A stretch of 64,000 bases of DNA, taken from positions 1 through 64,000 of the forward strand of contig AP026546.1 of the NCBI GenBank assembly GCA_026075535.2, given 5' to 3'. The DNA is from Tricholoma matsutake. Lineage: Eukaryota > Basidiomycota > Agaricomycetes > Agaricales > Tricholomataceae. The position numbers and the translations under genes are program-made. Under the pieces are notes generated by a model. That model did not search any database. It saw nothing but the letters and a program-made list of their open reading frames with translations, and was not told where the DNA came from. This document shows positions 34,287 to 45,660 of the stretch, piece by piece (position 1 is the stretch's first letter; every line of letters begins with the position of its first letter).

Positions 34287-35034
34287 GTAGTAGTTGCAAT
34301 AGTTACAAGTCTTTGAAAACAGGAGAGCCCAAAGGTTAAGGAGAATAGCAGTGACTCTGACAGTAGGGGTTCTGGTAGTGATAACTTGTAGTTACAACAG
34401 AATTGTTTTTTCTCAACTCATATGGACCTGGTGCCTCCTTTTATCAGAGATTTTGAAGATAAATTGTTGTAGCCCCAAAGCCATTTGGTGTGAATCCATC
34501 CTCATAGCTGTGGTCAGCACATTGTTGATTGGCTACATATGGCCAGAATAATGTTTTCAACAACCAACTATATATTTCCCCTGTCCTCAATACTTGTAAC
34601 TGGATGTTAGTTCTCAGTCTTGTCATTGAAATCTTGTTGGGGAATTCCTCTTTTTGCTCCTCTTTGTTATTGCATTGCATTGTAACTTTTGTCTCTTTGT
34701 GTACTCATAACAAAGAGAACATGAAAAATGTTTCCAGAAGGGATCTGAAAAAAACATTGTAGAATACACCTTTTATGTTCCTTGCAGATACAGCTTGGAT
34801 ACATGTAAAATATCTCCCTGACATTTCTTTTACATACCTATTAAGAATATATAAAGAATATACACATCAGAAGTCTTAAAACAAGTTTCTAAGGCTGTGT
34901 TTCTGTGGCAAACACAGGTCAGCCCCCATAGTGAAATATGCTCTCTAGACAAAGCATCATTCTATTATTATAGTGAGGGCCTAGCTTGCCTAGGAGATCC
35001 CATATTGATCACATGACTATTAATGTTATTTCAA
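34287..35034. other. AT-rich trailer, no gene recognised
   Basis: Sequence downstream of the KDZ gene, AT-rich, without coding signal; it may belong to the transposon's 3' region. Confidence 0.4.
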
Positions 35035-35347
35035 ACTCAGGTTGAAAATCTGGTCAGAATGGTATATAACATCACCAAGTTGACCAAGTTCCATATATGG
35101 TAGGTCACCTGACTTTACACAGGTCATTTTCAAACTTGGCTGGTCAGAATGATATACAACATTACTATGTTCCATAGATGGTAGGTCACATGATTACACT
35201 ATGGTCATTTTCAAACTCAGCATGAAAATCTGGTCAGAATGATATAGAACACCATACAATTCCATATATAGTAGGTCACATGATTACACTATGGTCATTT
35301 TCAAACTCAGCATGAGAATCCGGTCAGAATGGTATATAACATTACTA
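35035..35347. repeat. 90-bp tandem repeat, about 3.3 copies
   Basis: CTGGTCAGAATG recurs at 35050, 35140, 35230 and 35320, exactly 90 bp apart, with shared CCATATATGGTAGGTCAC and GGTCATTTTCAAACT. Confidence 0.9.
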
Positions 35348-35510
35348 TAAGAGGATTCCAGTGGGAATCCTCCAGGAGTGGCAGGAATCCTCCAGGAGGG
35401 AGTACAAGTCCTCCAGGAGTACAAGTCCTCCAGGAGTACAAGTCCTCCAGGAGTACTGGGATTCCTCCAGGACTCTGTGGGGGAGTCTAAAGTTCAGGTT
35501 TCTAGCCATC
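35348..35510 (+). repeat. Headless SINE body (CTCCAGGAGTA words)
   Basis: Repeats of AGTCCTCCAGGAGTACA followed by GTGGGGGAGTCTAAAG (35475-35491), the distal end shared by S1-S5. No tRNA-like head lies upstream; the 90-bp repeat abuts instead. Confidence 0.55.
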
Positions 35511-35641
35511 ATTTCTTGTATTGAGTCTCATTTGGAGATGACACAAGAAAATGAAGGTCTGAAAGGTAGTCCTTCTGGGAGTTGGATGGAAGGTTTGAAT
35601 ATGATATGTGTTAAGGGCAAAGCCTCAACCACTCAATCTAG

Positions 35642-36305
35642 TTGATGTCGTTCGACGAGGTGCTTCCTCAACGAGTCGTTCAGCACTAGTCTTACTCGGA
35701 GTATCCAATGTAAGATGGGTAGTGCACTCTAGCAGGGCTTCTGTGTAGGGTTGTTCCGGTTCACGCACTAAGGGGCTTCCTTAGTGGTTTTGAGTAAGTT
35801 CGTGAGTTGCAAGTTAAGGCTGTAGAATGCCTAGATCTAAACTAAGGACATCCCTACTACAAGTCGCAGTACTTATACTAGAAGGGAGGTCCTTATTGTC
35901 CAATCGGAAAGGTAGATGTGTATCAAGTAATAATAGAAACAATAGGCCTCATGCCTAGCATGAGGCGTCCGATGTCATGGATCCAATGTCAAGGATCCAA
36001 TGTCAAGGATCCAATGTCAAGGACATGCTGCAGCACAGCATGTCGATCGTGAGAGTCTGATGTTGTGGACCTCATGTCAGGGGGCTGTCATATCACAGCA
36101 TGTGTGGGAGTGGGTTCGGGTGCATGGAGTCACCATGCGTCAAGGGTGCCTTCCACGGGAAGGGGATCGAATGCATGCAGTCGGCATGCATCGTGTGTGT
36201 GTCTGATGTCAAGGACATGCCCTAGGCATGAATCAAGGGGTGCCTCCTGTCTGGAGGGGATCGTCGGGTGCATCGGGTTCCATGAGTTACAAGGAAAATT
36301 GTAAC
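35642..36305 (+). mobile_element. Possible solo LTR or non-autonomous element
   Basis: Non-coding 660 bp that opens TTGATGTCGTTCGACGAGG and closes AAAATTGTAACA next to the Tnp2 fragment. It contains three copies of GATCCAATGTCAAG (35980-36020), a hairpin CCTCATGCC-TA-GCATGAGG (35947) and further inverted GCATGC words (36100-36210). CpG content is higher than nearby. No internal domain or second copy in the window, so the assignment is weak. Confidence 0.3.
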
Positions 36306-37179
36306 AATATGTCATTATGATCACACCCTTCAACTGTATAGTTATTAGGCTTAAGGAGAGCTGGATAGTAGTGTGGTCTCCCAGGTTTGTGCCATCCAAT
36401 AAGGGGACAGTATGAACGACATCCATGTTTACCCTGATGTCCAACAACGCCATTTAAGTATGCCATGGCAGGGCCATCAGCAGTACCCAAGGCTAGAAAA
36501 GGTTTTGATGTGAACACAGTGCCTTGTGATGCATCCCAGACTTTAAGGCCCTCACGCTGCAAGGCAGCGAGGTGATGTAAGCCTGGGAGAAGGAGTGATT
36601 CAACATTCTTGGGCTTGCCTGGAAAGAAGCCACCTGGAAGGACATCTTTTTCTTATAACATAGGTCAGGAGCGAGGTTGAAGATAATCCAAATGTATATC
36701 CAAACATCGGAGGACTTGTGCTCATACAGCTGGGCACCATTGATAGACAACATGAGGAGCATATCAATATCCTTGATATGACCCACTCGAACTGCATTAA
36801 GATAATGACTCCCATGTAGAAAGTCTGTAAAATGAGAGAGTCGTCCACAATTTCCCTTCAGCTCAGTAATGATCTCGCCTGTTTTCCTTCGTTGATAATG
36901 CATTCTTTTTGCACTCCCACTGTGAGCCCATTGTGCTTGCAATTGTGGTCCAGGTGGGATTGTATAAAGATGGAGATTGGCTTGTTTTGTAAGTGGATTA
37001 AGGCGAGGTGCACCACATTCAGTGCATGCATTGAGCTTGGATAATGACCCTGTAAATGCTGTGCAACTATTTTTGCACGTATCATTCACAATAGGCACAA
37101 CACCAGTTATTTTCGCATTTTGTTGTTTCATCTGATCATAAGAGGGCACATCATCCTCATTCGTCGTCGACTTAGACAA
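36287..37179 (-). pseudogene. Tnp2/CACTA-type transposase, central part, frameshifted
   Basis: Frame 37179-36493 contains CKNSCTAFTG, CTECGAPR, and the DDE-type region LMLSINGAQLY then DVWIYIWIIFNLAPD. One base is lost after CYKKK (about 36640), and the protein continues in another frame (LHHLAALQREGLKVWDAS, FLALGTADGPAMAYLNG, YYPALLKPNNYTVEGCDHND, to about 36300). Both ends are cut: the 5' end stops at the junction with a Ty3 integrase (about 37170) and the 3' end at a possible LTR. It matches the Tnp2 family and could be the other half of the kind of element seen at 28.4-29.6 kb. Confidence 0.7.
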
Positions 37180-37765
37180 CCTTCATCAGGAGTTTCAGAA
37201 ACAGCTTGCAGCCGCTCAAGAGTGTTATCAAGGTCCTGTGGACAAACATTGGGCACCCGCACCCGACTTCAACATTGGTGACTCTGCCTACATCACTGCG
37301 GAAAATATCCGCACCACTCGTCCTTCCAAGAAACTTTCTGAAAAGAACCATGGCCCCTTCGAAATCATCGCCCACCCAGGCACTCACTCAGTCACCCTGT
37401 GGCTCCCAGATCACATGCGGGCCATTCACCCTGTTTTCCATGTCTCTCAACTAGAGAAACACTCCCTGAACACAATTCCAAATCGAGTACAACCTCCACC
37501 TCCTCTGATCACCATCAATGATGAGCTCAAATATGAGATCGCCGAAGTCCTCGACTCCAAAGTTGACAACCAACATCGCTGCAAGATTCTGTACCTCGTC
37601 CGATGGGAAGGTTACCAGGGAACCGATGAAGAAACCTCCTGGCTACCTGTTACGGAACTTGACCATGCCCAAGAACTCCTTGCAGATTTTCACACCCATT
37701 ACCTGCTTAAAGACTATTCACGTTACTTATTCACTCAGTCTGAACTCAGAAACAAACTTTATTGA
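37170..37765 (+). pseudogene. Chromovirus (family A) integrase C-terminus and chromodomain
   Basis: The + frame begins abruptly inside the integrase C-terminal region (LDNLHQEFQKQLAAAQECYQ), continues with GPFEIIAHPGTHSVTLWLP and IHPVFHVSQLE, then a chromodomain (YEIAEVLDSKV, LYLVRWEGY, ETSWLPVTEL). It ends at 37763-37765. Chromodomains of Ty3 chromoviruses bind modified histones and steer integration. The upstream pol is missing because the element is cut at about 37170. Confidence 0.85.
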
Positions 37766-37847
37766 AAAAAGATTTTTTTGGATCTGACCAGATCCCTACA
37801 CTACCTCCGCTTCTCCCTCTCCATCTTCATCACCCTCTCCCCCAACC

Positions 37848-38755
37848 TCACCCTCTTCTCCACCCACTCTTGCTCTCCTCCTCATCATCTGCCCACCTTT
37901 TCTCCAGATATCTCTGGAAGGCCTCCCAGTCATCTCTAGACTTGTGGATCCTGCGTCTTTCCTGCCGGGACTCTCGCACCGCCCGCTCCACCTCTTCATC
38001 ACCCTCATTGCTCTCCTCCCCGGCGCTTTCTTCCTCCACCCACTCTGGGTCCAAAGCATCCCGGATCTCCCCCATTGACTCCTGCACCGCATTGGCCACC
38101 TCAGCAAATCCCTTCCTTATCAACTTCATCATCTGTTGCATTACCTCCGGGTTATCCCTGGTCGCCCCTGTCATTCCTGCTGTTTTTGCTGCAGGGGCTT
38201 CCTGCCCCTCCCACACTACCTCCTCGCACTTATGTTTGACGTGCGTGCAGTTGTCGCACACGCATCCCTTCGCACCCATCTTGAAACAAGCAATCTTTTG
38301 ATATTTGCATCTAGGCCACTTATCAGTAAAAGGAGACTGAGAAGGGAAACAAGTATGCACCTTTTGCAGGGCAACACGGCCTGCACCCGCACTGGACCCT
38401 CTGACTCCTCCAACCCCACTCACGCCTTTGACTTGGCGACTTTCTTTTTCTTTGGGGACTTGCTCCCCTCGGCCTCATCTTCCAAACCTGCGTCTGCAGC
38501 CACCCACTTCTTCTGTGCTCATCTTGCAGCCGCTGCCTCTTTTTTCCGCACCTCTGCCTGGCGTGCCTCCTCAACCTTTGCAGCCTCCTCTGCTGCCTTT
38601 TGCTCCTCCTGTGCCCGGTGTTCCTCCTCCCTCGTCACTTCCTCTAGCTCCTTCATCTCCCTTTCCATCTGCTCCCTCAGTGCCTGCTCCCTCTGTTCGT
38701 GTTGGGCCTTCATTGTGGCCATTTTGATCTGCGTGGAGACTGCTGGGGTGGACAT
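37848..38755 (-). pseudogene. Reverse-oriented coiled-coil / cysteine-cluster gene of Ty3 family A
   Basis: Starts at ATG 38755 in the gap between pol and the 3' LTR, opposite to pol. An N-terminal coiled coil (REQALREQMEREMKELEE, EEQKAAEEAAKVEEAR) is followed by a basic patch (SPKKKKVAKSKA), an intron about 38300-38368, then cysteines CKRCKYQKIAC, GCVCDNCTHVKHKC, and an acidic helical end. Two TGA codons (38521-38519 and 38422-38420) break it, both at positions where Arg fits. The cysteine spacing resembles a fungal zinc cluster; DNA or RNA binding is inference. The 5' end of the same gene recurs in the nested family A element at 57003-57070. Confidence 0.65.
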
Positions 38756-38890
38756 TTCTGATATGTGATGGGAGTAGGAAATGATGTGAAAAATTTTCAA
38801 TCAACTGCCGCTTTCAGAAATTCAACCAACTTCCTCATTTGGACTCAAACCCTCACGTGCCTCATAGGCTTGGCACTAAGGGGGGAATAC

Positions 38891-39596
38891 TGTCAAGAAC
38901 TGTTCCTCGCCCAATCGGAACCCGCATCCATCCGACCCTTTCCCACACGTCAAACCTGATTTCTGTCTATGCCTCCCGATTTCATTCCTGGCTGCCTTGC
39001 ACTGCCCACACTGCTGTGCACCAGGCCCCCTTGTACAGCATCCATGGCTGCCTTCCCAAGGCTGCCGTCTCTATTGCAAATTCGACTACGGATTCCTGTG
39101 TGGCTCCTGCTAGATAATTTATCTATGCAGTTGAGACACTGCCGCAGTCTTTGTTCCTGTTCTGCATTATTCTGGACTACAGTATTTAAGCTTAGTTAGT
39201 TTCACCTTGTATTCCTCAGTTTGTATATCGACATAGACTCGACTTTAATCTGCCAATCCAAACCTCCTTCTACTCCAACCTCAGTTCTCTAAGAGTCTGA
39301 ACTCCATTTGACTCGACCTCCAGTCTCCCTCTGAAGTTCTAACCTCATCTGAACTTAACCTAAGTCCCTCCGTACTCCTTCCCGTGTTTACCCGCACTTT
39401 CCCACTCCTATCTCCAAACCTCCAACTTGAAATTAGGACACCAGACGAGGTGAAGGGCACAGCTTCTTACAAGCTGAAGCCAAGTCCTTTCCATTTCCCC
39501 TCCTGCAGAATCCACAATGACACGACAACCCTCCATAAACAACACCCACAGTGTCCGATCAGATTCTGATGAACCCCCTAGGATCAGTTCTTAACA
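38891..39596 (+). mobile_element. 3' LTR of Ty3 family A fragment
   Basis: 706 bp from TGTCAAGAACTG to CAGTTCTTAACA (ends are inverted matches), preceded by a purine tract AAGGGGGGAATAC. It carries a TATTTAAG-like box (39182). The same LTR flanks the nested element (49023-49539 and 57206-57907). Confidence 0.9.
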
Positions 39597-40480
39597 GTAT
39601 CATTGTCATGGTCATCTGTACACACTAGTCCTGTTCCACTTCTACTGCAATTTACATCAGTACGCTGGTCTATATCTTGCTCTTGCAGCACCTGGTTGTC
39701 AATACTATGGCAGTTCAGTGGCAGGGCATTTCCATTTGGGTTGTTGGCTTGGTGATTGATCAGCCAGTCATCTGTAGTAATTCCTGGGCCCTGTGTGCAA
39801 AAGTCATTAATGAGTTATGGAAGACCACATTACAACATACATCATGGTCTGAACCAAATCCCATTCCGTTGTTGGGTCCATGCTGGTGGGAAGGCTTGCA
39901 TTGGTAGTTGATGTCTGTGGCACCTGAGTGTGAGCTCCATGGCATTGGCCAGCCCCATGAAAAGCTCCTGTTGAAGATGGCATCAATGAAGCTGAAGGGT
40001 AGCATGCTATTCTTCTGTCCATGTTGGCTTGGCAGAAAGACACATGTCTTTGGTATGTTGAGCGACTCACTTCTATCTGATGGCCCTTGAAGATTTGAAG
40101 TATAGATCAGCCACCAAGTTAATGTTCACCTGTTCATGGAATTTAGAGACCAAGTTGTTCCTTCAATTACCATAGATTTTGGCTACAATTGGCTAGACAT
40201 CATCATAATATTCATAAGTGCAATATACTGCCAGGAAAATAACACATGTATGTAAATATGAATGTAGCAATCTAATAAAGGAGATCCATGCATCATGCCA
40301 CTGCCTGGCACCTATTGCCACTACTCCAGGGGTTTCCACATCACCATGGTGCAGTCCTCACCAGGACAATCTACAAGACCCTGGCTATCTTCCTTCATAG
40401 TCATAATTTGGAGAAATGTGCCCTCATATTTGCAGTGGCAGTGGGCTTCATCAGTGTCTCAAGATTTTGCTGCCATTCCT
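39597..40480. other. Unassigned stretch beside the LTR
   Basis: A minus-strand frame 40005-39760 (MLPFSFIDAIFN, then SGATDINYQC) reads like protein but is short and unrecognised. The rest is AT-rich with no recognised feature. Confidence 0.3.
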
Positions 40481-42121
40481 TGATCACTTTCTTCAAGTAT
40501 GATGTCAAGGCTTTGCGGTAGTAATTTTTTTTGGACTTGGATGGGAGCACTGTGAGGAGATTTGGAGGGGCAGATGAAGCTGGAACAAACATTCTCTTCA
40601 ATGAATACTTACAGGGCTTCCAGTTCAGAGGGAGAGAGGGAGTACATGCAACCCAGAGGTGGGGGAGCATTGTCCTCCATCTCTATCTTGAGGCCATAGG
40701 AATGGTGTGGAGGAAGGGTGTTAGCTTTCTGCTTGTTGAAGACATCTGCAAATTTGTGATACTCCTCTGGACTATCTGAAAGATCTGGCAGGCTTCCAGA
40801 CATTGTGGAAGATTTAGCCACCAGTCCTTCTGGGGGGAGGTCATCTGAAAGGCTACTGCTCCAGGAAGTTTGCTTGCATGCATGTAAGCCACAGCATTGA
40901 TGAAAGAAATTTCAGGAGGTATGAGTCTCGAGGGTTCGGAGACAACAGGGATTTCATGGGTTTCCACTGGAAGGTTTGGAGATGTAGGTGACTCAGACAA
41001 GATAGGAGAGTCAGGGGACATTGAGGGGGCAGGACCTCTGTGAACTGCAGAGCAGAAAGTTATTTGGCCTGAAGACCAGTCAATCAATAGATTGTATTGC
41101 TTCAGCCAGTTATGACCAAGAACTGCAGAACAGGAAGAGTCCAGCGAGGTTACATAAAATGTCAGATTGAACACTTCACCAGATGGGAAAGTGACCAGAA
41201 GTTTCACAACTTGGGTTATGGTGGAGTTACAAGTTCCATCAAATAGTTGGAGTCCAATTGGAGGAATGGTTTTGGTACTGAGTTGGTTGTCCATCACAAA
41301 AGATGGATCTAGGAAGCCATGGGAGGAACCAGAGTTGATAAGAGTTTGGGTTTCTAGGGAATTTTTGGAAAGGGATAGCAGGATGGTAAGGGATTCAGGA
41401 TTGGAAAGAGCGGACATGTTGAGATGGACATAATCAGCCAGCTGGGAAAGGTCAATGCAGCCCTCAGCCCCAATGGCAGGTTCCCAAGGGTTGTGGACTA
41501 TTTTTTTGAGTCTGCAGAGTCTGGCTTGGACTCAGTGACTGCTGCAGCACAAGCTTTTGCTGCCTTGACTTTGAACAATTTCTGGCTCCATGTCCTTTCT
41601 TGCTGCTGTAGAGGCAAAGTCCTTCCTTCATGTGGTGTTCATGTTCATCTCCAGTTAGCTTACCATCTTTCCCCAACTTGTCAGAAATAGAATTCTTTGG
41701 CTTGTCCCTATGAAAGTTATTCTTTGAACCAGAGGAATTGGACTGCTTGTTCTCCAGGAGTGAACAAATATCCTTGGAACTGTATGTGGCTTCATTAGTC
41801 AAAGCAGCAATGTCATGAGAAATGATGGAATGGGTATGAGGGAAATTGTCACTAAGTGAATGAAGGAGAGCAATGCAACAAAGGAGATCAGCCTTTATGT
41901 TGCCCATGGCAAAAGCCTGCTCAATGAGTGTGCATGTCTTCTCTGCAGTTTTGGGGAGGGGGACGTCCTTTGAGCATTGAACAGATAGTGCCTGCTGTAG
42001 AAGCTGGACTTGGTGGATGGGCCCTTCTTTCTGATGACAATCCTAAAGGACCTTCCAATTAACATCAGGCCCCTTCTGAATGTCAAGGAACTGATGCTCA
42101 GATGAAGAGATGCTCAACATA
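40481..42121 (-). pseudogene. Ty3-like gag-protease-RT fragment, reversed
   Basis: From ATG 42121 (MLSISSSEHQFLDIQKG) a gag frame, then a second frame from 41907 (LLHSLSDNFPHTHSII), a damaged zinc knuckle CLYSSKKGHGARNC (second Cys is Ser), then from 41417 the protease with LINSGSSHGFLD: the catalytic Asp of DSG is Asn. The RT N-terminus follows in another frame (EEYHKFADVFNKQKAN, YSLSPSELEAL) and stops at about 40560 after EENVC and SKSPHSAPI. It is related to family A in protease and RT but has a different gag. Frameshifts and both active-site changes make it dead. Confidence 0.65.
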
Positions 42122-43150
42122 ATGAATGCATAGGTGAGACAAGAGTTTGCTTTCCAGTTCACAAGGGCACAGTGTTTGGTGGAGTCAGGGCATGGTGTTT
42201 GGTGGAGGGAGGTTCTGGGATATCACCCATAACATATTTGTAAAGGCAGTTAAGGGAGAGGGCAATTATAATTTCCTTGCACCATTCTTTGTAGTTAGAT
42301 GTGAGCTTGTCCAGTTTTCACTGGTATATTGGACAGATAGCTTGATGAGAGAAACAGATGGGGGGCAGTAGTGTTGGCTCCCATAATAGAAAGACAACAA
42401 TGGTAGGTGATAAAATGTCAAAGAAAGGGAGAAAGGTGCTGGAATACCAGGCACATTTTGTGAAAGACAAAGGAATTGATCCAGGATCCAAGTGATCAGA
42501 CATGCAGATGAAAAGAATGACATAGGAAAATGTCAAGTGGCTAGGATATTTTCTTCCAAAGTTCAAATACAATGGGAGTGGCCCATAACCTGTAGACAAG
42601 TGATCCTAGTACAAATAAGATTGTCTCAGTCTCTGTACAAGTGACTCTATTCATGTATACCTAGTACAAATAAGATCATCTAATAGCTGTCTAATGGGTA
42701 CAGTAAGTTCTGAGTTCTCAGTAATGAGAACGAGGTTTTGTCAGTATGAGTGAGTGCAGTGTCTCATGGGATCTATTCTTGCTGCAGCAATTCCCCTTTT
42801 GGGCAAACCAGAAAATTCTTTTGGGTGTTGTGTCAAGTGCCCCTTTTGGGCTCTCTGGCCTGGGCCCTGACTGAGATTTGGCAGAAGTAAGAAAAAATTC
42901 CAGATCGGTATCCATGGCTATACCTGGCATAGCCAAAAGCACCAAAAGGGGTAGCTCTCAGTTTAGCCCCCCTCTGCCCTTGAGTATGCCCGTGCCTCAG
43001 TCCCATGTCCCTCTGTAGTCACTCAGTAGTGTATTGAACAAGGACATGTGCCATGGCACCTTTTTTTTTTTTCATATACAAGAGAGTGGATGGACACTAA
43101 GTAGTACATGTGTTTTTTGAAGACCATGCCTCTACACATCTATGTACTAA
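42122..43150. other. Gene-free stretch, possible upstream LTR of the reversed fragment
   Basis: Contains CCTAGTACAAATAAGAT twice (42606 and 42659), GGTGTTTGGTGGAG twice near 42175, and a T-run at 43063. No coding signal. Position suggests it could include the LTR of the gag fragment, but ends were not found. Confidence 0.3.
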
Positions 43151-43152
43151 TG

Positions 43153-43706
43153 AGCACCCGCCCCCAGCCTTGTGAGCAACTGCTCGCAGGGTGGATTGTG
43201 GGTGCTGTGAATGACCAAATGAACACAAGGGATGGTGGGATGGGGACAACTAGGAGAACATGGCACCCACTCAGGTAAGTACCCCCTGCCATGTTGCAAT
43301 CTCCCCCAGCTAACAAAAGACACAAAATAGCACCCTCTATGCCCAAAACAAGGCCAACACCAACAACGATGGGGCCAATGCCAACAATGATGACAGGGCC
43401 AACACCAATGCCAACAATGGGGCCAATGACACCAACGATGGGGCCAATGCCAACGACGAGGCCAATGCCAATGATGACGACAACATGACGAACCCACACA
43501 ACGACAGGGAATGACGAGCCCATGCAATGACAGGGGAACAACAAACAACAAACACGAGCAACAATGTAGGGGGTGGGGAACAACAAACGTGGGGCCGGGG
43601 GAACAACAAACATGAGTAACAAGGGGGGGGCAGACAATGATGAAGACAACCCTGTACCTGCCTCCAGCCTTGCGAGCCACTGCTCATAAGGTGGACTGCA
43701 GGTGCT
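43153..43706. repeat. Two fold-back hairpins flanking a GGCCAATGCCAAC minisatellite
   Basis: Hairpins 43153-43205 (outer GCACCC/GGGTGC, inner GAGC-AACT-GCTC) and 43654-43705 (outer ACCTGC/GCAGGT, inner CCTTGCGAGC/GCTCATAAGG) face each other. Between them, 43350-43485 has about eight imperfect units of GGGGCCAATGCCAACGATG, and 43500-43630 repeats ACAACAAACATGAG. Confidence 0.7.
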
Positions 43707-44130
43707 TTTGTTTTTGTTTTTGTTTTACTTTCTTGTTTTACTTTCTCGTTATATATAATTGTAATTACCAGTAAGTAGTTAGTCCTGGTCAGGTTCTGAA
43801 CTGGTCAAAACCAGTTTATGAACTGCTATGTAACTGTAGTAGACCGGTCCTATAGGGTCTGGTCTGGTTTTTTTCATACTTCAAAAATGTAATGACTGGT
43901 CCGGTCCTCGGTCCACCCTCAAGGAGGGCAAAAAACCGGACCGGACTGGACCTCAAAGCACTACTCACATCAAGTGCACTGTCACCATTGCTACTGTCAC
44001 CACCACCTCACATTTTTGCCAATCAATGGTAACTGTGGACCACCATCCCATCCCTCATCCACAGTGATGCCCACAGCAAACACCACCACTCTCCTGGATA
44101 TTCCTGCAAGCAGTGGCAGTGTACATGTGG
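43707..44130. repeat. GGTCCGGT/ACCGGACC short-motif cluster
   Basis: 43790-43965 is built of CTGGTC, CCGGTCC and GGACCGG words in both orientations, the same style as the other clusters but with its own word. No gene. Confidence 0.5.
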
Positions 44131-44131
44131 G

Positions 44132-44591
44132 TTGATCCCCAACTCGTGCATCCACTCAAATAGCCGAGCTGTTGTCTTCCAGCCCTACACCCATCTCCTT
44201 ACAACGTTACACCCACCACACCCAACCCCCCTGCTATTTCTCACTCTCCACAAGCAATACTCCATCCTCCACCCACCATCTCTCTCCATGTCTCCCAAGC
44301 CACCTCCACCTCTTCCACACGCTACCATAAGCTCCAAATCCTCACCCCCCTTTGCCTCTGTCTCCTGGGCTAGCTCCACCTCCAAACAGCACCCTTCCTT
44401 CTCCACTCCCAACTGCCACCTCTCCAGCCAGCTACAGAACATTGGCAACATCACTATGTGTAACATCAACACCAACAACAGTGCCTCCCCTGCCCCCTCA
44501 CCCATGCCTTTCACATTTGTGCTGCCCACAGCCGTGCAGGTGGCCAGCCCAAGCATCAGCTGTACCACACCAAAATGCCCCTCGCCGTTGA
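44132..44591 (+). other. Proline/serine-rich open frame cut by the LTR
   Basis: An open frame of 193 codons whose first 150 lie before the LTR; from about 44588 it merely reads through the repeat. Composition is Pro/Ser/Thr-rich, without a recognised domain. It may be an exon of a gene interrupted by the repeat, or a chance frame in C-rich DNA. Confidence 0.25.
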
Positions 44592-45660
44592 TAGGTCCAC
44601 TGTGCCCACTAAGCTCTGGGAACGTATCCAAAGGCATCAACACATCAACACACACACTCCCAACCCCTATGAACCCCTACGAACCTCATGAGACTGCTCC
44701 GAGACTATTTTGAACAACTTCGAATGACTTCACAACACTTCACAGCACTTCGAATGTCTTCGGCCATCTGCCCTTCGGATACATGCAGCACACCTTGTAA
44801 GAGTTAGTGTGTTGCATATCAAGCACCACTGGACACAAGGAGACACAATGATGAGATTTTAGGATGTGATTGTGGCGCTATGATATCGTGATGATATATT
44901 GGATCAATGGGGACAGGTACCCATGATAAATCATGACTCTATACATTGCCCTTCTTATCTTCTTTTATTTATTCTATGATTTTCAAAGATTCTCTATTGT
45001 TTTATATCTTGCCTCATATATTCCTCATGTTTTATTTCCTTTTTAGTATCACTTCTCCCAAGCATATATAGCCTTGTACTAGCTACTTAGAAAGACAGAA
45101 TAGATTGTCTCACAACAATCATCTGATTTAAGAGCCATTCTCTTGAGTCCAAGCGTCTCGACTTAGTCTCAAAATTCAGTGTTTTATGCTGAATTTCCTC
45201 GAACTCCTCGTACTAGCTTCTCAAAACTATTGCATATTGTCTATCCCCTCTTGACGCCTTTCTACATCCCTATAGTCTATCCTCAGCCATCATCGAAAGC
45301 GTCCTCATCTTCTATAAAGCCCTTCAAACTTCTTCGAACATCATCGCACCTCTTTGTACCCCCCCCCCCCCTGAACATCATCACAACACTTTGTACACTC
45401 CTGAACTTCATTGAATTTCCCTCAAACATCATCACACCACTTTGTACACTTTCGATCTTTATCAAACTTCTCTCAAATGTCATTGCAGCGCTTCAAATAC
45501 TTTCAAACTTCATCGGATATCCTCTAGAGTCATTTTCTTAGCCTTGGGTAACAGCAGTGATATTTATTACCACCTTGCAACCTTCCTCTAACTAGCGTTA
45601 TACTATTCGAGCCCTTATTGTGGGCTTTGTTTGGGTTTCCTGGTCGAGTATCATCATTTT
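44588..45660 (+). mobile_element. LTR-like repeat at the left of Ty3 element B
   Basis: About 1.07 kb running from TTGATAGGTCCAC to GAGTATCATCA, with a TATATA box at 45065 and repeats of TCGAACATCATCGCACC type (45320-45490). It is followed by TTTTGGAGCCCACCATGAGG, a plausible primer-binding site, and the gag leader. The same sequence occurs at 62262-63243 but in the opposite orientation. Confidence 0.6.
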
